Below, one piece after another: positions 28,596 to 37,528 of a stretch of 60,318 nucleotides of DNA (positions are counted from its first letter, which is position 1; every line of letters begins with the position of its first letter). The notes beneath the pieces were generated by a model. That model was not told the origin of the DNA. It saw nothing but the letters and a program-made list of their open reading frames with translations, and did no database searches. Location of the stretch: NCBI GenBank assembly GCA_027490305.1, contig JAIXYI010000031.1, positions 1-60,318 on the forward strand, given 5' to 3'. A program made the translations under genes and the position numbers. Source of the DNA: Flavobacteriaceae bacterium (GTDB lineage: Bacteria; Bacteroidota; Bacteroidia; Flavobacteriales; Flavobacteriaceae).

Positions 28596-31500
28596 ATGAA
28601 GAAAATTACCCTTCTTTTGGCGCTCGTAGTTTGCTTCGTGCTCCCGGGTCGCGCGCAGGTATTAATTGGTTCAGGAACCGATGAAGGCCAGCGTGTACCT
28701 TTCGAGCCGTACTATGGCTACTCGTATGCCCAGTCGATTTATCTCGCTTCTGAAATCAGTGCGAGTGGCGACATCACCGGATTACAATGGTATTTCTCCG
28801 GAACCTCTACGCTTCCTACCAGCCAGGAACTCGTGATTTACCTCGGACACACGTCTAAGACCTCGTTCGCTTCCAACTCAGATTGGGAGCCTGTTGGTTC
28901 TCTGACGCAGGTGTATTCAGGTGGTATCACCGTGAGTGGCCCGGGTTGGGTTACTATCACGTTCGATACGCCGTTTTCCTACAACGGAACCGACAACCTG
29001 ATCGTGGCAGTTGACGAGAACATGGCCGACTACGATCAGTCTGGCGATGATTTCTATTGTAGTGCTGTATCGGGCAACCGTTCCATCACCAACTACAATG
29101 ACTTCACGAATCCAGATCCTGCTTCACCGCCGAATGCCAATTTTGATGGCCTTGCGGCGTTTGTGCCAAATGTCATTTTTGATGGCATTACGCAGTCATG
29201 TCCGACACCTTACAACATTGTTGCGTCTGCCATTACGTCTTCGGGTGCTACCATCAACTGGGATTTGTTAGGATCGGAAACCGCATGGGAAGTATTGGCA
29301 TTGCCTGCTTCTTCGCCAGCACCGGATTCATCGACATCCGGAACGGCTGTTTCAGGAACTCCAACTTATACCTTCTCAGGTCTTACAGACGGAACCGTTT
29401 ACAACGCGTATGTTCGCGCGAATTGTGGTGGCGGTCTGTTCAGCGGATGGGTATCAAGTGCTGCATTCACGACCTTATGTCTTCCTTTTGGTGACCTGTC
29501 CCAGAACTTTGACAGTACTGCAACAGGTACCACACCACTCTGCTGGACGGGTATCGAGGTATCAGGGAACACCGCTTTCACAAACGTTAGCGTCGTAAAC
29601 TATACCGTATCGTCTACTCCTAACGCATACGAACTTTACAATTCGCAATATACAAGTGCGGATATCATGTTGGTATCGCCTCCTTTGGCTGATCTCGCTG
29701 CCGGAACACACCGGATGCGTTTCAAAGCCACAGGTGCTTCCGGATATACCCTGAGCGTGGGTACTATGACAGACAGTTCAGATCCTTCTACCTATACAGA
29801 AGTACAAAGTATCTCGTTAGGAAATACCTACGCCAGCTACACAGTAGAATTTACAAGTGGAGGTGGTGACTTCGTTGCCTTCCGTCACGGTTTGGCTGGT
29901 ACGTATCAAACGATCCACATTGATGACGTAATATGGGAATCGATTCCAACATGTGCCGACATCGTAACGTCGACTTTGGTTTACTCAGGTGTTACTAATG
30001 ACGGTGCGACTATTACCTGGGAAGCAGGTGGGTCTGAGACAGCTTGGCAGTATGTGCTTGGAACGTCGACCGATACTGATCCGAACGCACTTACGCCGGT
30101 TGCGGTTTCGACAAACCCAACGGTGACGCTTTCTGGTCTTGATTCGAACACCGCTTATAAAGTATGGGTTCGTTCTGATTGCGGTGGCGACTTCGGTGCC
30201 TGGTCAGAAGTGCTTTCGTTCCGTACTGCTTGTGACGCTACAGGTGATTTCACTGAGAACTTTGACACGACAGCTACAGGCGCTGTGCCAAACTGCTGGT
30301 CCACTGTTAAGGTTAGTACAAGCCAGTTCGTTGCTTTGCAGACGGTTAACTGGAACTCTAGCTCTGCTCCAAACAGCTTCGAGTTGTATAACTCAGGAGA
30401 CTCATCTGCAACGCTGATTCTGGTTTCGCCACCCGTCAACAATATTGGCGCTGGTGATCACCGCGTGAAGTTTAAGTCGTTCTCGTACACAACGGGTGCT
30501 ACTATCATCGTAGGAACGATGACCGATCCTTCTGATCCAAACACCTTTACCGAAGTAGAGTCTGTTTCGCTTACTGGAACATGGGCTGATTACAGTGTAT
30601 CTATTCCAGGTGGTTCTGATACCTACTTTGCGTTCAAGCACGGAAACGGCGGTACCTATCGCGACATTTTCGTAGATAACGTTATTTGGGAGCCAATTCC
30701 GGTTGCACCGCCTGCCTGTGCGGCTGATGCTGCTGCCACGCCACACCCAAGTTGTGGTGCCTATGCTACGGAATTCGCCTGGACAGCTGTTGCAGGTGCT
30801 GATGGTTACTTTTTCTCATTGGGAACCGCAGCCGGCGCCAACGATCTGATCGACAGCCAGGATCTTCTTAGTGCTACTACCTTTGAATATGAGGGTGAGC
30901 CGGGTACTACGTACTACTTCACCGTAACACCGTATAATGCAAACGGTTCAGCCACTGGCTGCTCGGAGCTTTCGTATACAACGTCTCCCAACCAGTGTTT
31001 ATGCCAGTCAGTTCCTGTTAGCAATGACGGGTCTGGAATTACGAATGTACAGATCGGTTCCACTGATTTCGCAACACCTGATGTTACCTACTATGACCAC
31101 TCAGCAACGACAGTTGACTTGGGTATCGGTATCAATAACAACGTTCAGGTTACTTTCGCAACAGGATATACCTACGGTACACGCATCTGGATTGACCTAA
31201 ATGACGATTACGAACTCACCACAGATGAGCAAGTATTCTTCGGTACATCAACCAATGCTAATCCAACGGTATTCAACGCTAGTTTCGTTCTTGACGGTGG
31301 TGCCACGCCTGGTGTTCACAAAGCACGATTGGCAGCCGCTGACGGCGGACAGGATACAGATCCAGGGAATCCATGCTACAGCGGGTTCTATGGTGTGACG
31401 CTTGACTTCACATTCAACCTGATTGTGCCGGCCTGTACACCTCCTGCTTTTGATACCGCGGAAGTATCGGCTGATTGTGATAACAACCAGTTCTACATAG

Positions 31501-32393
31501 ATGTTAATGTAACCGATTTGGGAAGTGGCGCACCAGTTCTGACAGATGGCGTTAATAACTATCCTCTTACCGCAACAGGTACTGTCCAGGCGGGTCCATA
31601 TCCTTCAGGAACTTCGGTTAGCCTGAACATTCTTCACGGATCGGACGGAGTATGTGATATCCCAGTAGGAACTTTTGTTTATAACTGTCCTCCAGTAAAC
31701 GATATGGTATGCCAGGCTATGGCACTCGTCGTAGACGCTAGCTCTGCCGGTGATGCCTACACGCTTGCTGCGGCCACTGGTCAAACAGGTGAGCCAACAG
31801 GTGCTTGCTTTAATGCAGGTGTTAACGGTTCGGTATGGTTTACATTCGTAGCTCCTGATTCAGGTGAAGTGCGTGTAACTACCGATATCGCAGGTGGTAC
31901 GTGTGAAGACACGGAGATCGCGGTATACGCAGGTGACGGAGCAGACTGTGGCGATATGTCGTCTTTGGGAACTGCTCTTGCTTGTAGCCAGGATGAAGGA
32001 ACTGTTGTGAATTACAACTCCTTTATTGACTTCACTGGTGCCAATGCGCTTACGCCAGGATCAACGTATTACGTTCAGGTAGACCGTTGGGGTACTGCTC
32101 CAGACGGTACATTTGGAATCAACATCGTCGACCTTAACCCACTGAACACAGGTTCATTTGTAGAGGGCGCTTTCGTAGCATATCCGAATCCGGTTGCAAA
32201 CGATTTCAATGTTTCCTACTCGAAACCAATTACACAAGTCTCTGTAATCAACCTACTCGGACAAACTGTAATTTCAACTTCACCTAACGCTGTGTCAGCC
32301 AAAGTAGACATGAGTCCACTTTCAGCGGGTACATATATCGTGAAAGTGACAGTTGATCAGATAGTAAAAACCATAAAGGTTATTAAAGAATAA
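28596..32393 (+). CDS. Giant secreted T9SS type A protein with fibronectin III, anchor-J-like and GEVED domains
   Basis: 1265 residues: signal peptide (about 1-21), an N-terminal beta domain (22-200), then two rounds of a fibronectin III module (about 206-297 and 453-545) followed by a jelly-roll 'choice-of-anchor J'-like module (NFDTTATGAVPNCW, LVSPPVNNIGAGDHRVKF). A third fibronectin-like part follows, then a GEVED domain (about 810-945: RIWIDLNDDYELTTDEQVFFG), and a last 75-residue type A sorting domain (AYPNPVANDF, LLGQTV, LSAGTYIVKV, KTIKVIKE). It is a cell-surface or released adhesin-like protein, probably with carbohydrate or protein binding. No catalytic motif seen. A gene of similar build follows. 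Confidence 0.88.
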   Translation: MKKITLLLALVVCFVLPGRAQVLIGSGTDEGQRVPFEPYYGYSYAQSIYLASEISASGDITGLQWYFSGTSTLPTSQELVIYLGHTSKTSFASNSDWEPVGSLTQVYSGGITVSGPGWVTITFDTPFSYNGTDNLIVAVDENMADYDQSGDDFYCSAVSGNRSITNYNDFTNPDPASPPNANFDGLAAFVPNVIFDGITQSCPTPYNIVASAITSSGATINWDLLGSETAWEVLALPASSPAPDSSTSGTAVSGTPTYTFSGLTDGTVYNAYVRANCGGGLFSGWVSSAAFTTLCLPFGDLSQNFDSTATGTTPLCWTGIEVSGNTAFTNVSVVNYTVSSTPNAYELYNSQYTSADIMLVSPPLADLAAGTHRMRFKATGASGYTLSVGTMTDSSDPSTYTEVQSISLGNTYASYTVEFTSGGGDFVAFRHGLAGTYQTIHIDDVIWESIPTCADIVTSTLVYSGVTNDGATITWEAGGSETAWQYVLGTSTDTDPNALTPVAVSTNPTVTLSGLDSNTAYKVWVRSDCGGDFGAWSEVLSFRTACDATGDFTENFDTTATGAVPNCWSTVKVSTSQFVALQTVNWNSSSAPNSFELYNSGDSSATLILVSPPVNNIGAGDHRVKFKSFSYTTGATIIVGTMTDPSDPNTFTEVESVSLTGTWADYSVSIPGGSDTYFAFKHGNGGTYRDIFVDNVIWEPIPVAPPACAADAAATPHPSCGAYATEFAWTAVAGADGYFFSLGTAAGANDLIDSQDLLSATTFEYEGEPGTTYYFTVTPYNANGSATGCSELSYTTSPNQCLCQSVPVSNDGSGITNVQIGSTDFATPDVTYYDHSATTVDLGIGINNNVQVTFATGYTYGTRIWIDLNDDYELTTDEQVFFGTSTNANPTVFNASFVLDGGATPGVHKARLAAADGGQDTDPGNPCYSGFYGVTLDFTFNLIVPACTPPAFDTAEVSADCDNNQFYIDVNVTDLGSGAPVLTDGVNNYPLTATGTVQAGPYPSGTSVSLNILHGSDGVCDIPVGTFVYNCPPVNDMVCQAMALVVDASSAGDAYTLAAATGQTGEPTGACFNAGVNGSVWFTFVAPDSGEVRVTTDIAGGTCEDTEIAVYAGDGADCGDMSSLGTALACSQDEGTVVNYNSFIDFTGANALTPGSTYYVQVDRWGTAPDGTFGINIVDLNPLNTGSFVEGAFVAYPNPVANDFNVSYSKPITQVSVINLLGQTVISTSPNAVSAKVDMSPLSAGTYIVKVTVDQIVKTIKVIKE

Positions 32394-32417
32394 CTTTCAG
32401 GTAATAGCTCATATTTT

Positions 32418-32448
32418 AAAAGGTCGTCAGTTTTGTCGGCCTTTTTTT
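32418..32448 (+). terminator. Terminator between the two giant T9SS genes
   Basis: AAAAGGTCG pairs with CGGCCTTTT (one T-G wobble) around a T-rich loop and is followed by T residues. It suggests that the two cargo genes have separate transcripts. Confidence 0.7.
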
Positions 32449-32569
32449 ATGGGATGACGTTAGTTTTTATACTAGATCGTTTTGACTGTCTTTTGTTTTA
32501 ACTTTTTGAATTTGTGTGGTTTTTGTTATAATTTCTTATTTTCGTGTGCTTAAACAAAAGATTTTTTAA

Positions 32570-35500
32570 ATGAGAAAAATGTACACACTACTTGCGCTTC
32601 TTCTTGCTTCGGTCGGAAGTTTTGCTCAGGTACTTAACGAATCGGCTAACTGGCCGAACCCGGCGTGGACGATAACGGGAAGTTATGCGAACACTCCGGC
32701 TGCCTTTGAAGCAGACCCGACCGTTACAGCGAATTTCGCTTTTGATGACGACGATGCGGCGAGCGGTCATGAGGACAACATCGCGGCGGAATCGCCAACG
32801 ATTGACCTGACACCTGCCTTCACTGCAGGTGAGTATGGGATTGAGGTGTCGGTAGTCTACGGATTCCGATACTTACCAAACGATAAACTCATTTTCCAGT
32901 ATTGGGATGCGGATGCCGCCACATGGGTAGACTGGGGAACCACACTTCCTAACAACAGCACCACGATAAACGACAATTTCTGTACGATTCCAAAGACGAG
33001 TTTCTCAACGGGTGCCCTTAATATACAAGGCTTCACCGCAAACCAGTTGGCAAACTTCCGCTACCGGATTTCTTATGACGACAACCCTAACGGCACCGAC
33101 TGGAACTACGGTTTCTGCTTCGATTCACCTACCATTGTGTCCATCGCCTGTTTCGCTCCGACAGCGGTAGCGGCGTCAAATGTGTTGGGACAGTCGGCCG
33201 ACATCACCTGGACTGGCGTGGGTACTTTTGAATACGTACTTGACCAGGACGTCACCGATCCTGCATCAGGAACGACTACGACGAATACATCCTATTCTGC
33301 TTCAGGATTGGATTTTTCTACTACGTATTATTTCCACATTCGGACGGTTTGTTCCGGGTCGAACAGCCCATGGGTAACCATCCAGTTCATGACGGGCGTT
33401 GAGAATGACGTGTGTACTTCTGCCACCAGCCTTGACGGCATGACGTCTCCTATGTCGGGAACCACTATCGGAGCTCTAAACGATAACCTTACAACTTGTA
33501 CGACAGCCAACCTACAACGTGACGTGTTTTATTCTGTTTCCGTTCCGAACGGCTCGACGCTTACGATGAGCCAGACGAATGACTACGATTCAACGGTGAC
33601 CGTTTTCTATGGTGATTGTGATAACCGTACAGAGATTACCTGTTTTGACGACCCGGATGATCAGGTGGTAACATGGGCGAATAACACGGGCTCTGACCAA
33701 ACCGTTTATTGGATACAGGATGGGTATGGCAACGGAACGACAGGCGCCGGTGGTAACTTCACACTGACATGGTCGGTTATTGCTTGTACCAATGCATCCG
33801 CGACGTACAATGTTGTTTCCGATTGCGACAACAGCGGAGGTTTCATTATTTCGGTAAGTGTCAGCGACCTCGGATCTGCCACATCACTCACCGCTTCTGA
33901 TGACCAGAACAGTGCCACACAGTCGGTAACCGCAACAGGTGATTACGTGTTTGGTCCGTATATCAATGGAACTAACGTTGTCATTTCCCTGACAAACAAC
34001 CAGGATAGCAACTGTGCTATCAGCAGTGGCACGTTGACACAGGCGGCATGTCCTCCTTCAAACGACACCTGTTTCACGGCTACCAGCCTTGATGCGCTAA
34101 CGTCACCTTTGGACGGAACAACGGTGGCCGCCACAAACGACAATCTAACCAATTGTGGCGTCGCAAACCTGCAGCGTGATGTCTATTATTCGGTTACAGT
34201 TCCAAGCGGTTCTACCTTGACTATTGGACAAACAGTAAATAACTATGATTCAGCGGTAACTGTATTTTACGGTGACTGTGATAACCGCACCGAAATTTCC
34301 TGCTTTGACGACCCGGATATCCAGAACGTGGTGTGGGCCAACGACACAGGTTCGGATCAGGTCGTGTACTGGGTTCAGGACGGTTACGGAAATGCAACCC
34401 AGAACGCCGGAGGTACTTTCACCCTTGCGTGGCAGGTCGTGGCCTGTACAAATGCTGCGGCAACTTTTACTACTGTCAGCGACTGCGACAACAGCGGCGG
34501 ATTCCTCGTGTCTGTTGACGTTACCGATTTAGGATCGGCCACTTCACTTACAGCTTCTGATGACCAGAACAGCTCTACGCAGACGGTTTCGTCTACGGGG
34601 CAGTATACATTTGGACCTTACACCAACGGAACCAGTGTCATCATCACGCTTATGAATGACCAAGACAGCAACTGTGTTGTAAACAGTGCCGTGCTTACGC
34701 GATTGGACTGTCCTCCGGCCAACGACGAGTGTGAAAACCCACTTGAACTTACGGTAAATCCAGATTTCAATTGTGGCATCGTGACACAGGGAACCCTGGC
34801 GGGTGCAACCGCAAGTGCCGTTACTGATAATGGCGCCGGAAACCCAGACGACGACGTGTGGTTTACTTTTGTAGCCACCGAAACGTCACACAGAGTGTCT
34901 ATTCTGAATGTAACCGGTACGCCTACTGACATGGTGCATGAGGTGCTTTCTGGCGACTGTAGCGGACTGACCAGTGTTTTGGTCAGCGATGCGAATACCA
35001 GCAACCCTTCTGGTTTGATTCCTGGTAACACATATTACGTTCGCGTATTCAGTTTTGCAACTGGCGGTACTCCTTCTACTAGTTTCAACGTTTGTGTTGG
35101 AACACCACCACCGCCACCGGCCAACGACGACTGTTCGGGTGCTGTTCCGATGTCTGCGGGTACTGATTTCGCATCGGGTTCAATGGAAGCCACTACAGGT
35201 GGTGCAACCGGTACTGCCGGAGTTCCTGCTCCAGGTTGTGGTAGCTATTTAGGAGGCGATGTTTGGTATAGTGTGGTGGTTCCTGACACCGGAAACCTTA
35301 CGGTAGAGACAGGAGCGGCACAGGGTATCACGACATTCGATTCTGCTATCGCCCTTTATTCAGGTGATTGCGGAAGCATGACGCTCATCAGTTGTGATGA
35401 CGACGGTGCTGCAACCGACGCCTTCTCAAAACTCGTCCTTACCAACCGCACACCGGGCGAAGTAATCTACATCCGTATTTGGGAATACAGCAATGACAAC

Positions 35501-35788
35501 GTGGCACCATTTTCTCTATCGGCCTATGATGCCTCGCTTTCTGCCCCTGGTTTCGATGCAGACAGTTTCCGGGCCTATCCAAACCCGGTCACAAGTATCC
35601 TGAACCTGTCGTACACCAAAAACATCTCGAATGTGGCGGTGTTCAACCTGCTCGGACAACAAGTACTGGCAAAAGCCGTCAGTGCCACCGCTACTCAAGT
35701 CGACATGACGCCACTGGCTGCCGGAACCTACCTGGTGAAAGTAACCGTAGACGGAACTGTGAAAACGCTTAAAGTAGTAAAGCAGTAA
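32570..35788 (+). CDS. Giant secreted T9SS type A protein with duplicated 219-aa modules
   Basis: 1072 residues: signal peptide (MRKMYTLLALLLASVGSFAQ), an N-terminal beta domain, one fibronectin III module (about 195-275), then two tandem modules (residues about 279-497 and 498-717) with the same course (LQRDV-YSV, YGDCDNRTEI, CFDDPD, SDCDNSGGF, SLTASDDQNS, DSNC). Two further pre-peptidase-like modules follow (starting NDECENP and NDDCSGAV) and a type A sorting tail (AYPNPVTSILNLSY, LLGQQV, LAAGTYLVKV, KTLKVVKQ). Cysteine-rich for a flavobacterial protein, so disulfides are likely. Binding function only can be inferred. MYTLL at residue 4 is an alternative start. Confidence 0.88.
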   Translation: MRKMYTLLALLLASVGSFAQVLNESANWPNPAWTITGSYANTPAAFEADPTVTANFAFDDDDAASGHEDNIAAESPTIDLTPAFTAGEYGIEVSVVYGFRYLPNDKLIFQYWDADAATWVDWGTTLPNNSTTINDNFCTIPKTSFSTGALNIQGFTANQLANFRYRISYDDNPNGTDWNYGFCFDSPTIVSIACFAPTAVAASNVLGQSADITWTGVGTFEYVLDQDVTDPASGTTTTNTSYSASGLDFSTTYYFHIRTVCSGSNSPWVTIQFMTGVENDVCTSATSLDGMTSPMSGTTIGALNDNLTTCTTANLQRDVFYSVSVPNGSTLTMSQTNDYDSTVTVFYGDCDNRTEITCFDDPDDQVVTWANNTGSDQTVYWIQDGYGNGTTGAGGNFTLTWSVIACTNASATYNVVSDCDNSGGFIISVSVSDLGSATSLTASDDQNSATQSVTATGDYVFGPYINGTNVVISLTNNQDSNCAISSGTLTQAACPPSNDTCFTATSLDALTSPLDGTTVAATNDNLTNCGVANLQRDVYYSVTVPSGSTLTIGQTVNNYDSAVTVFYGDCDNRTEISCFDDPDIQNVVWANDTGSDQVVYWVQDGYGNATQNAGGTFTLAWQVVACTNAAATFTTVSDCDNSGGFLVSVDVTDLGSATSLTASDDQNSSTQTVSSTGQYTFGPYTNGTSVIITLMNDQDSNCVVNSAVLTRLDCPPANDECENPLELTVNPDFNCGIVTQGTLAGATASAVTDNGAGNPDDDVWFTFVATETSHRVSILNVTGTPTDMVHEVLSGDCSGLTSVLVSDANTSNPSGLIPGNTYYVRVFSFATGGTPSTSFNVCVGTPPPPPANDDCSGAVPMSAGTDFASGSMEATTGGATGTAGVPAPGCGSYLGGDVWYSVVVPDTGNLTVETGAAQGITTFDSAIALYSGDCGSMTLISCDDDGAATDAFSKLVLTNRTPGEVIYIRIWEYSNDNVAPFSLSAYDASLSAPGFDADSFRAYPNPVTSILNLSYTKNISNVAVFNLLGQQVLAKAVSATATQVDMTPLAAGTYLVKVTVDGTVKTLKVVKQ

Positions 35789-35810
35789 CCTACATTTATA
35801 CTGTCTATCC

Positions 35811-35838
35811 AAAAGCCATCCTTCGGGATGGCTTTTTC
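35811..35838 (+). terminator. Terminator after the second T9SS gene
   Basis: AAAAGCCATCC/GGATGGCTTTT around TTCG with a T-run: a strong intrinsic terminator. Confidence 0.93.
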
Positions 35839-35855
35839 TTTTGGCGCAGGCACCG

Positions 35856-35863
35856 TATCTTTG
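35856..35863 (+). promoter_or_regulatory. -7 element before the glycosyltransferase gene
   Basis: TATCTTTG, 13 bases before the ATG. A TTG at 35841 is too close (12 bases) to serve as the -33 element. Confidence 0.4.
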
Positions 35864-35876
35864 TTAAAACAACAGG

Positions 35877-36875
35877 ATGTATTTTTCGCTCGTCGTTCCC
35901 GTATTTAATCGACCCGATGAAACCCGTGAGCTACTGGAAAGCCTGACGGCATCCGACTACGGAAAGCCTTTCGAAGTCGTTATTGTGGAAGACGGTTCAA
36001 CCCTTCGGTCTGACGAGGTAGTGGCCGCGTTCGCTGATCGTTTGGATATCCGGTATTTCTTTAAGGAAAACTCGGGACCCGGTGATTCAAGGAATTTCGG
36101 GATGCAAAAGGCGCGCGGTGATTACTTCCTGATTTTCGACTCCGACTGTCTGATTCCCCCCGGCTACCTTTCCTCTGTGGCAGAAGCGCTCGCATCTGAC
36201 TACGTAGATTGTTTCGGCGGGCCTGATGCCGCCCATGAGTCATTTACCGATATACAGAAAGCGATTAATTTCACGATGACGTCGTTCCTCACGACCGGTG
36301 GTGTAAGAGGCGGCTCTGAGAAACTCGACAAGTTCCAGCCGAGAAGCTTTAATATGGGCCTTTCACGACGTGCCTTTGAAGCGTCTGGCGGATTTGGCGA
36401 CATTCACCCCGGCGAAGATCCCGATCTTTCGATTCGATTGTGGAAAATGGGTTTCCGTACGCGTCTCGTATCACAAGCCTTCGTTTACCACAAACGCCGC
36501 ATCGACTGGCGGAAGTTCTACATCCAGGTAGGGAAATTTGGCAAAGTTCGGCCTATTCTTGACCAATGGTATCCGGAATACGCCAAGCTGACGTATTTTT
36601 TTCCTTCCATTTTCCTTTTGGGGTTTATAACCGCGGTTCTGTTGGTTTTCTTTGACATTCCGTGGATGCTGTATCTGTATGAAGCATATTTCGTTTTGCT
36701 CTTCGTTGCCGCAGCCATTGAAACACGCCGCCTTCTTATTGCTTTCTTCGCCTTGATTGCGGTGACGGTCCAGTTTTATGGATATGGTTCGGGCTTTATC
36801 CGGTCGTTCGTACTCGTACGCATCTTGCGCCGTGACCCCAGACGCGTGTTTCCAACGCTTTTCTTCAAACGATGA
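35877..36875 (+). CDS. Family 2 glycosyltransferase with C-terminal membrane segments
   Basis: 332 residues: GT-A domain (about 1-230) with SLVVPVFNRPDE, VEDGS, the DxD motif in FDSDC (Asp88 and Asp90), GEDPDLSIRLW and a basic W-R-K-F-Y stretch; then three hydrophobic segments (about 240-310). It should transfer a sugar from a nucleotide sugar to a lipid or glycan at the inner membrane. The product is unknown. Its end overlaps coaE by four bases. Confidence 0.88.
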   Translation: MYFSLVVPVFNRPDETRELLESLTASDYGKPFEVVIVEDGSTLRSDEVVAAFADRLDIRYFFKENSGPGDSRNFGMQKARGDYFLIFDSDCLIPPGYLSSVAEALASDYVDCFGGPDAAHESFTDIQKAINFTMTSFLTTGGVRGGSEKLDKFQPRSFNMGLSRRAFEASGGFGDIHPGEDPDLSIRLWKMGFRTRLVSQAFVYHKRRIDWRKFYIQVGKFGKVRPILDQWYPEYAKLTYFFPSIFLLGFITAVLLVFFDIPWMLYLYEAYFVLLFVAAAIETRRLLIAFFALIAVTVQFYGYGSGFIRSFVLVRILRRDPRRVFPTLFFKR

Positions 36876-37456
36876 CAAAGATAATCGGACTCACAGGCGG
36901 TATCGGGACGGGTAAAACCACCGTCTCCAAAATCTTTGCAGAATTGGGCGTACCTGTCTATATCGCCGATGATGAAGCCCGGCGTATCTCCGAACAGAAG
37001 GAGGTACAAGACCGAATCATTGCGCAATTTGGACCAGAGATTGTAAGCCGCGAAGGTGGCGTCGACCGTCGAAAACTCGCAGGGGTTGTCTTTTCCGACC
37101 CTGAAAAGTTAGCGTCGCTGAACACCCTCATCCACCCATTGGTGAAAGCCGATTTTCAAGAATGGTTATCCCGCCAAAACACCCATTTTGTCATCCGTGA
37201 AGCCGCCATACTGTTTGAAAGTGGTACGAATGTCGATTGTGATAAGGTTATTGTCGTCACCGCATCTCTCGAATTGCGAATTTTTAGGATAATGGAGCGT
37301 GATCACATCACACGCGAGGAAATACTGGCACGAATGGCCCATCAATGGCCTGATTCCCAAAAAATTGCTTTAAGTGATTACGTCATTGTAAATCACGATT
37401 TGCTCGAAACGCGCCGACAAATCCTCAAAATTTTCACGGAATTACAGCATTTATAA
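36872..37456 (+). CDS. coaE: Dephospho-CoA kinase
   Basis: 194 residues, final step of CoA synthesis (ATP-dependent phosphorylation of the 3'-OH). P-loop GLTGGIGTGKTT (about 6-17), DDEARRI, LNTLIHPLV and EAAILFESG are typical. Length normal. Start ATG overlaps the glycosyltransferase stop. Confidence 0.94.
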   Translation: MTKIIGLTGGIGTGKTTVSKIFAELGVPVYIADDEARRISEQKEVQDRIIAQFGPEIVSREGGVDRRKLAGVVFSDPEKLASLNTLIHPLVKADFQEWLSRQNTHFVIREAAILFESGTNVDCDKVIVVTASLELRIFRIMERDHITREEILARMAHQWPDSQKIALSDYVIVNHDLLETRRQILKIFTELQHL

Positions 37457-37514
37457 CAATCGTTTAGGGTGTTAATGTTTGGTTAATGTGCTATCCCGCC
37501 AAATGTTAAAATGT

Positions 37515-37522
37515 TAATTTTG
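37515..37522 (+). promoter_or_regulatory. -7 element before the histidine kinase gene
   Basis: TAATTTTG ends six bases before the ATG at 37529, so transcription would begin almost at the start codon. Confidence 0.5.
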
Positions 37523-37528
37523 TGACTA

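Noticed and set aside
36872..37456. Adenylate kinase or other P-loop kinase in place of coaE
   Set aside because: The DDEARRI and LNTLIHPLV blocks are specific to dephospho-CoA kinase.
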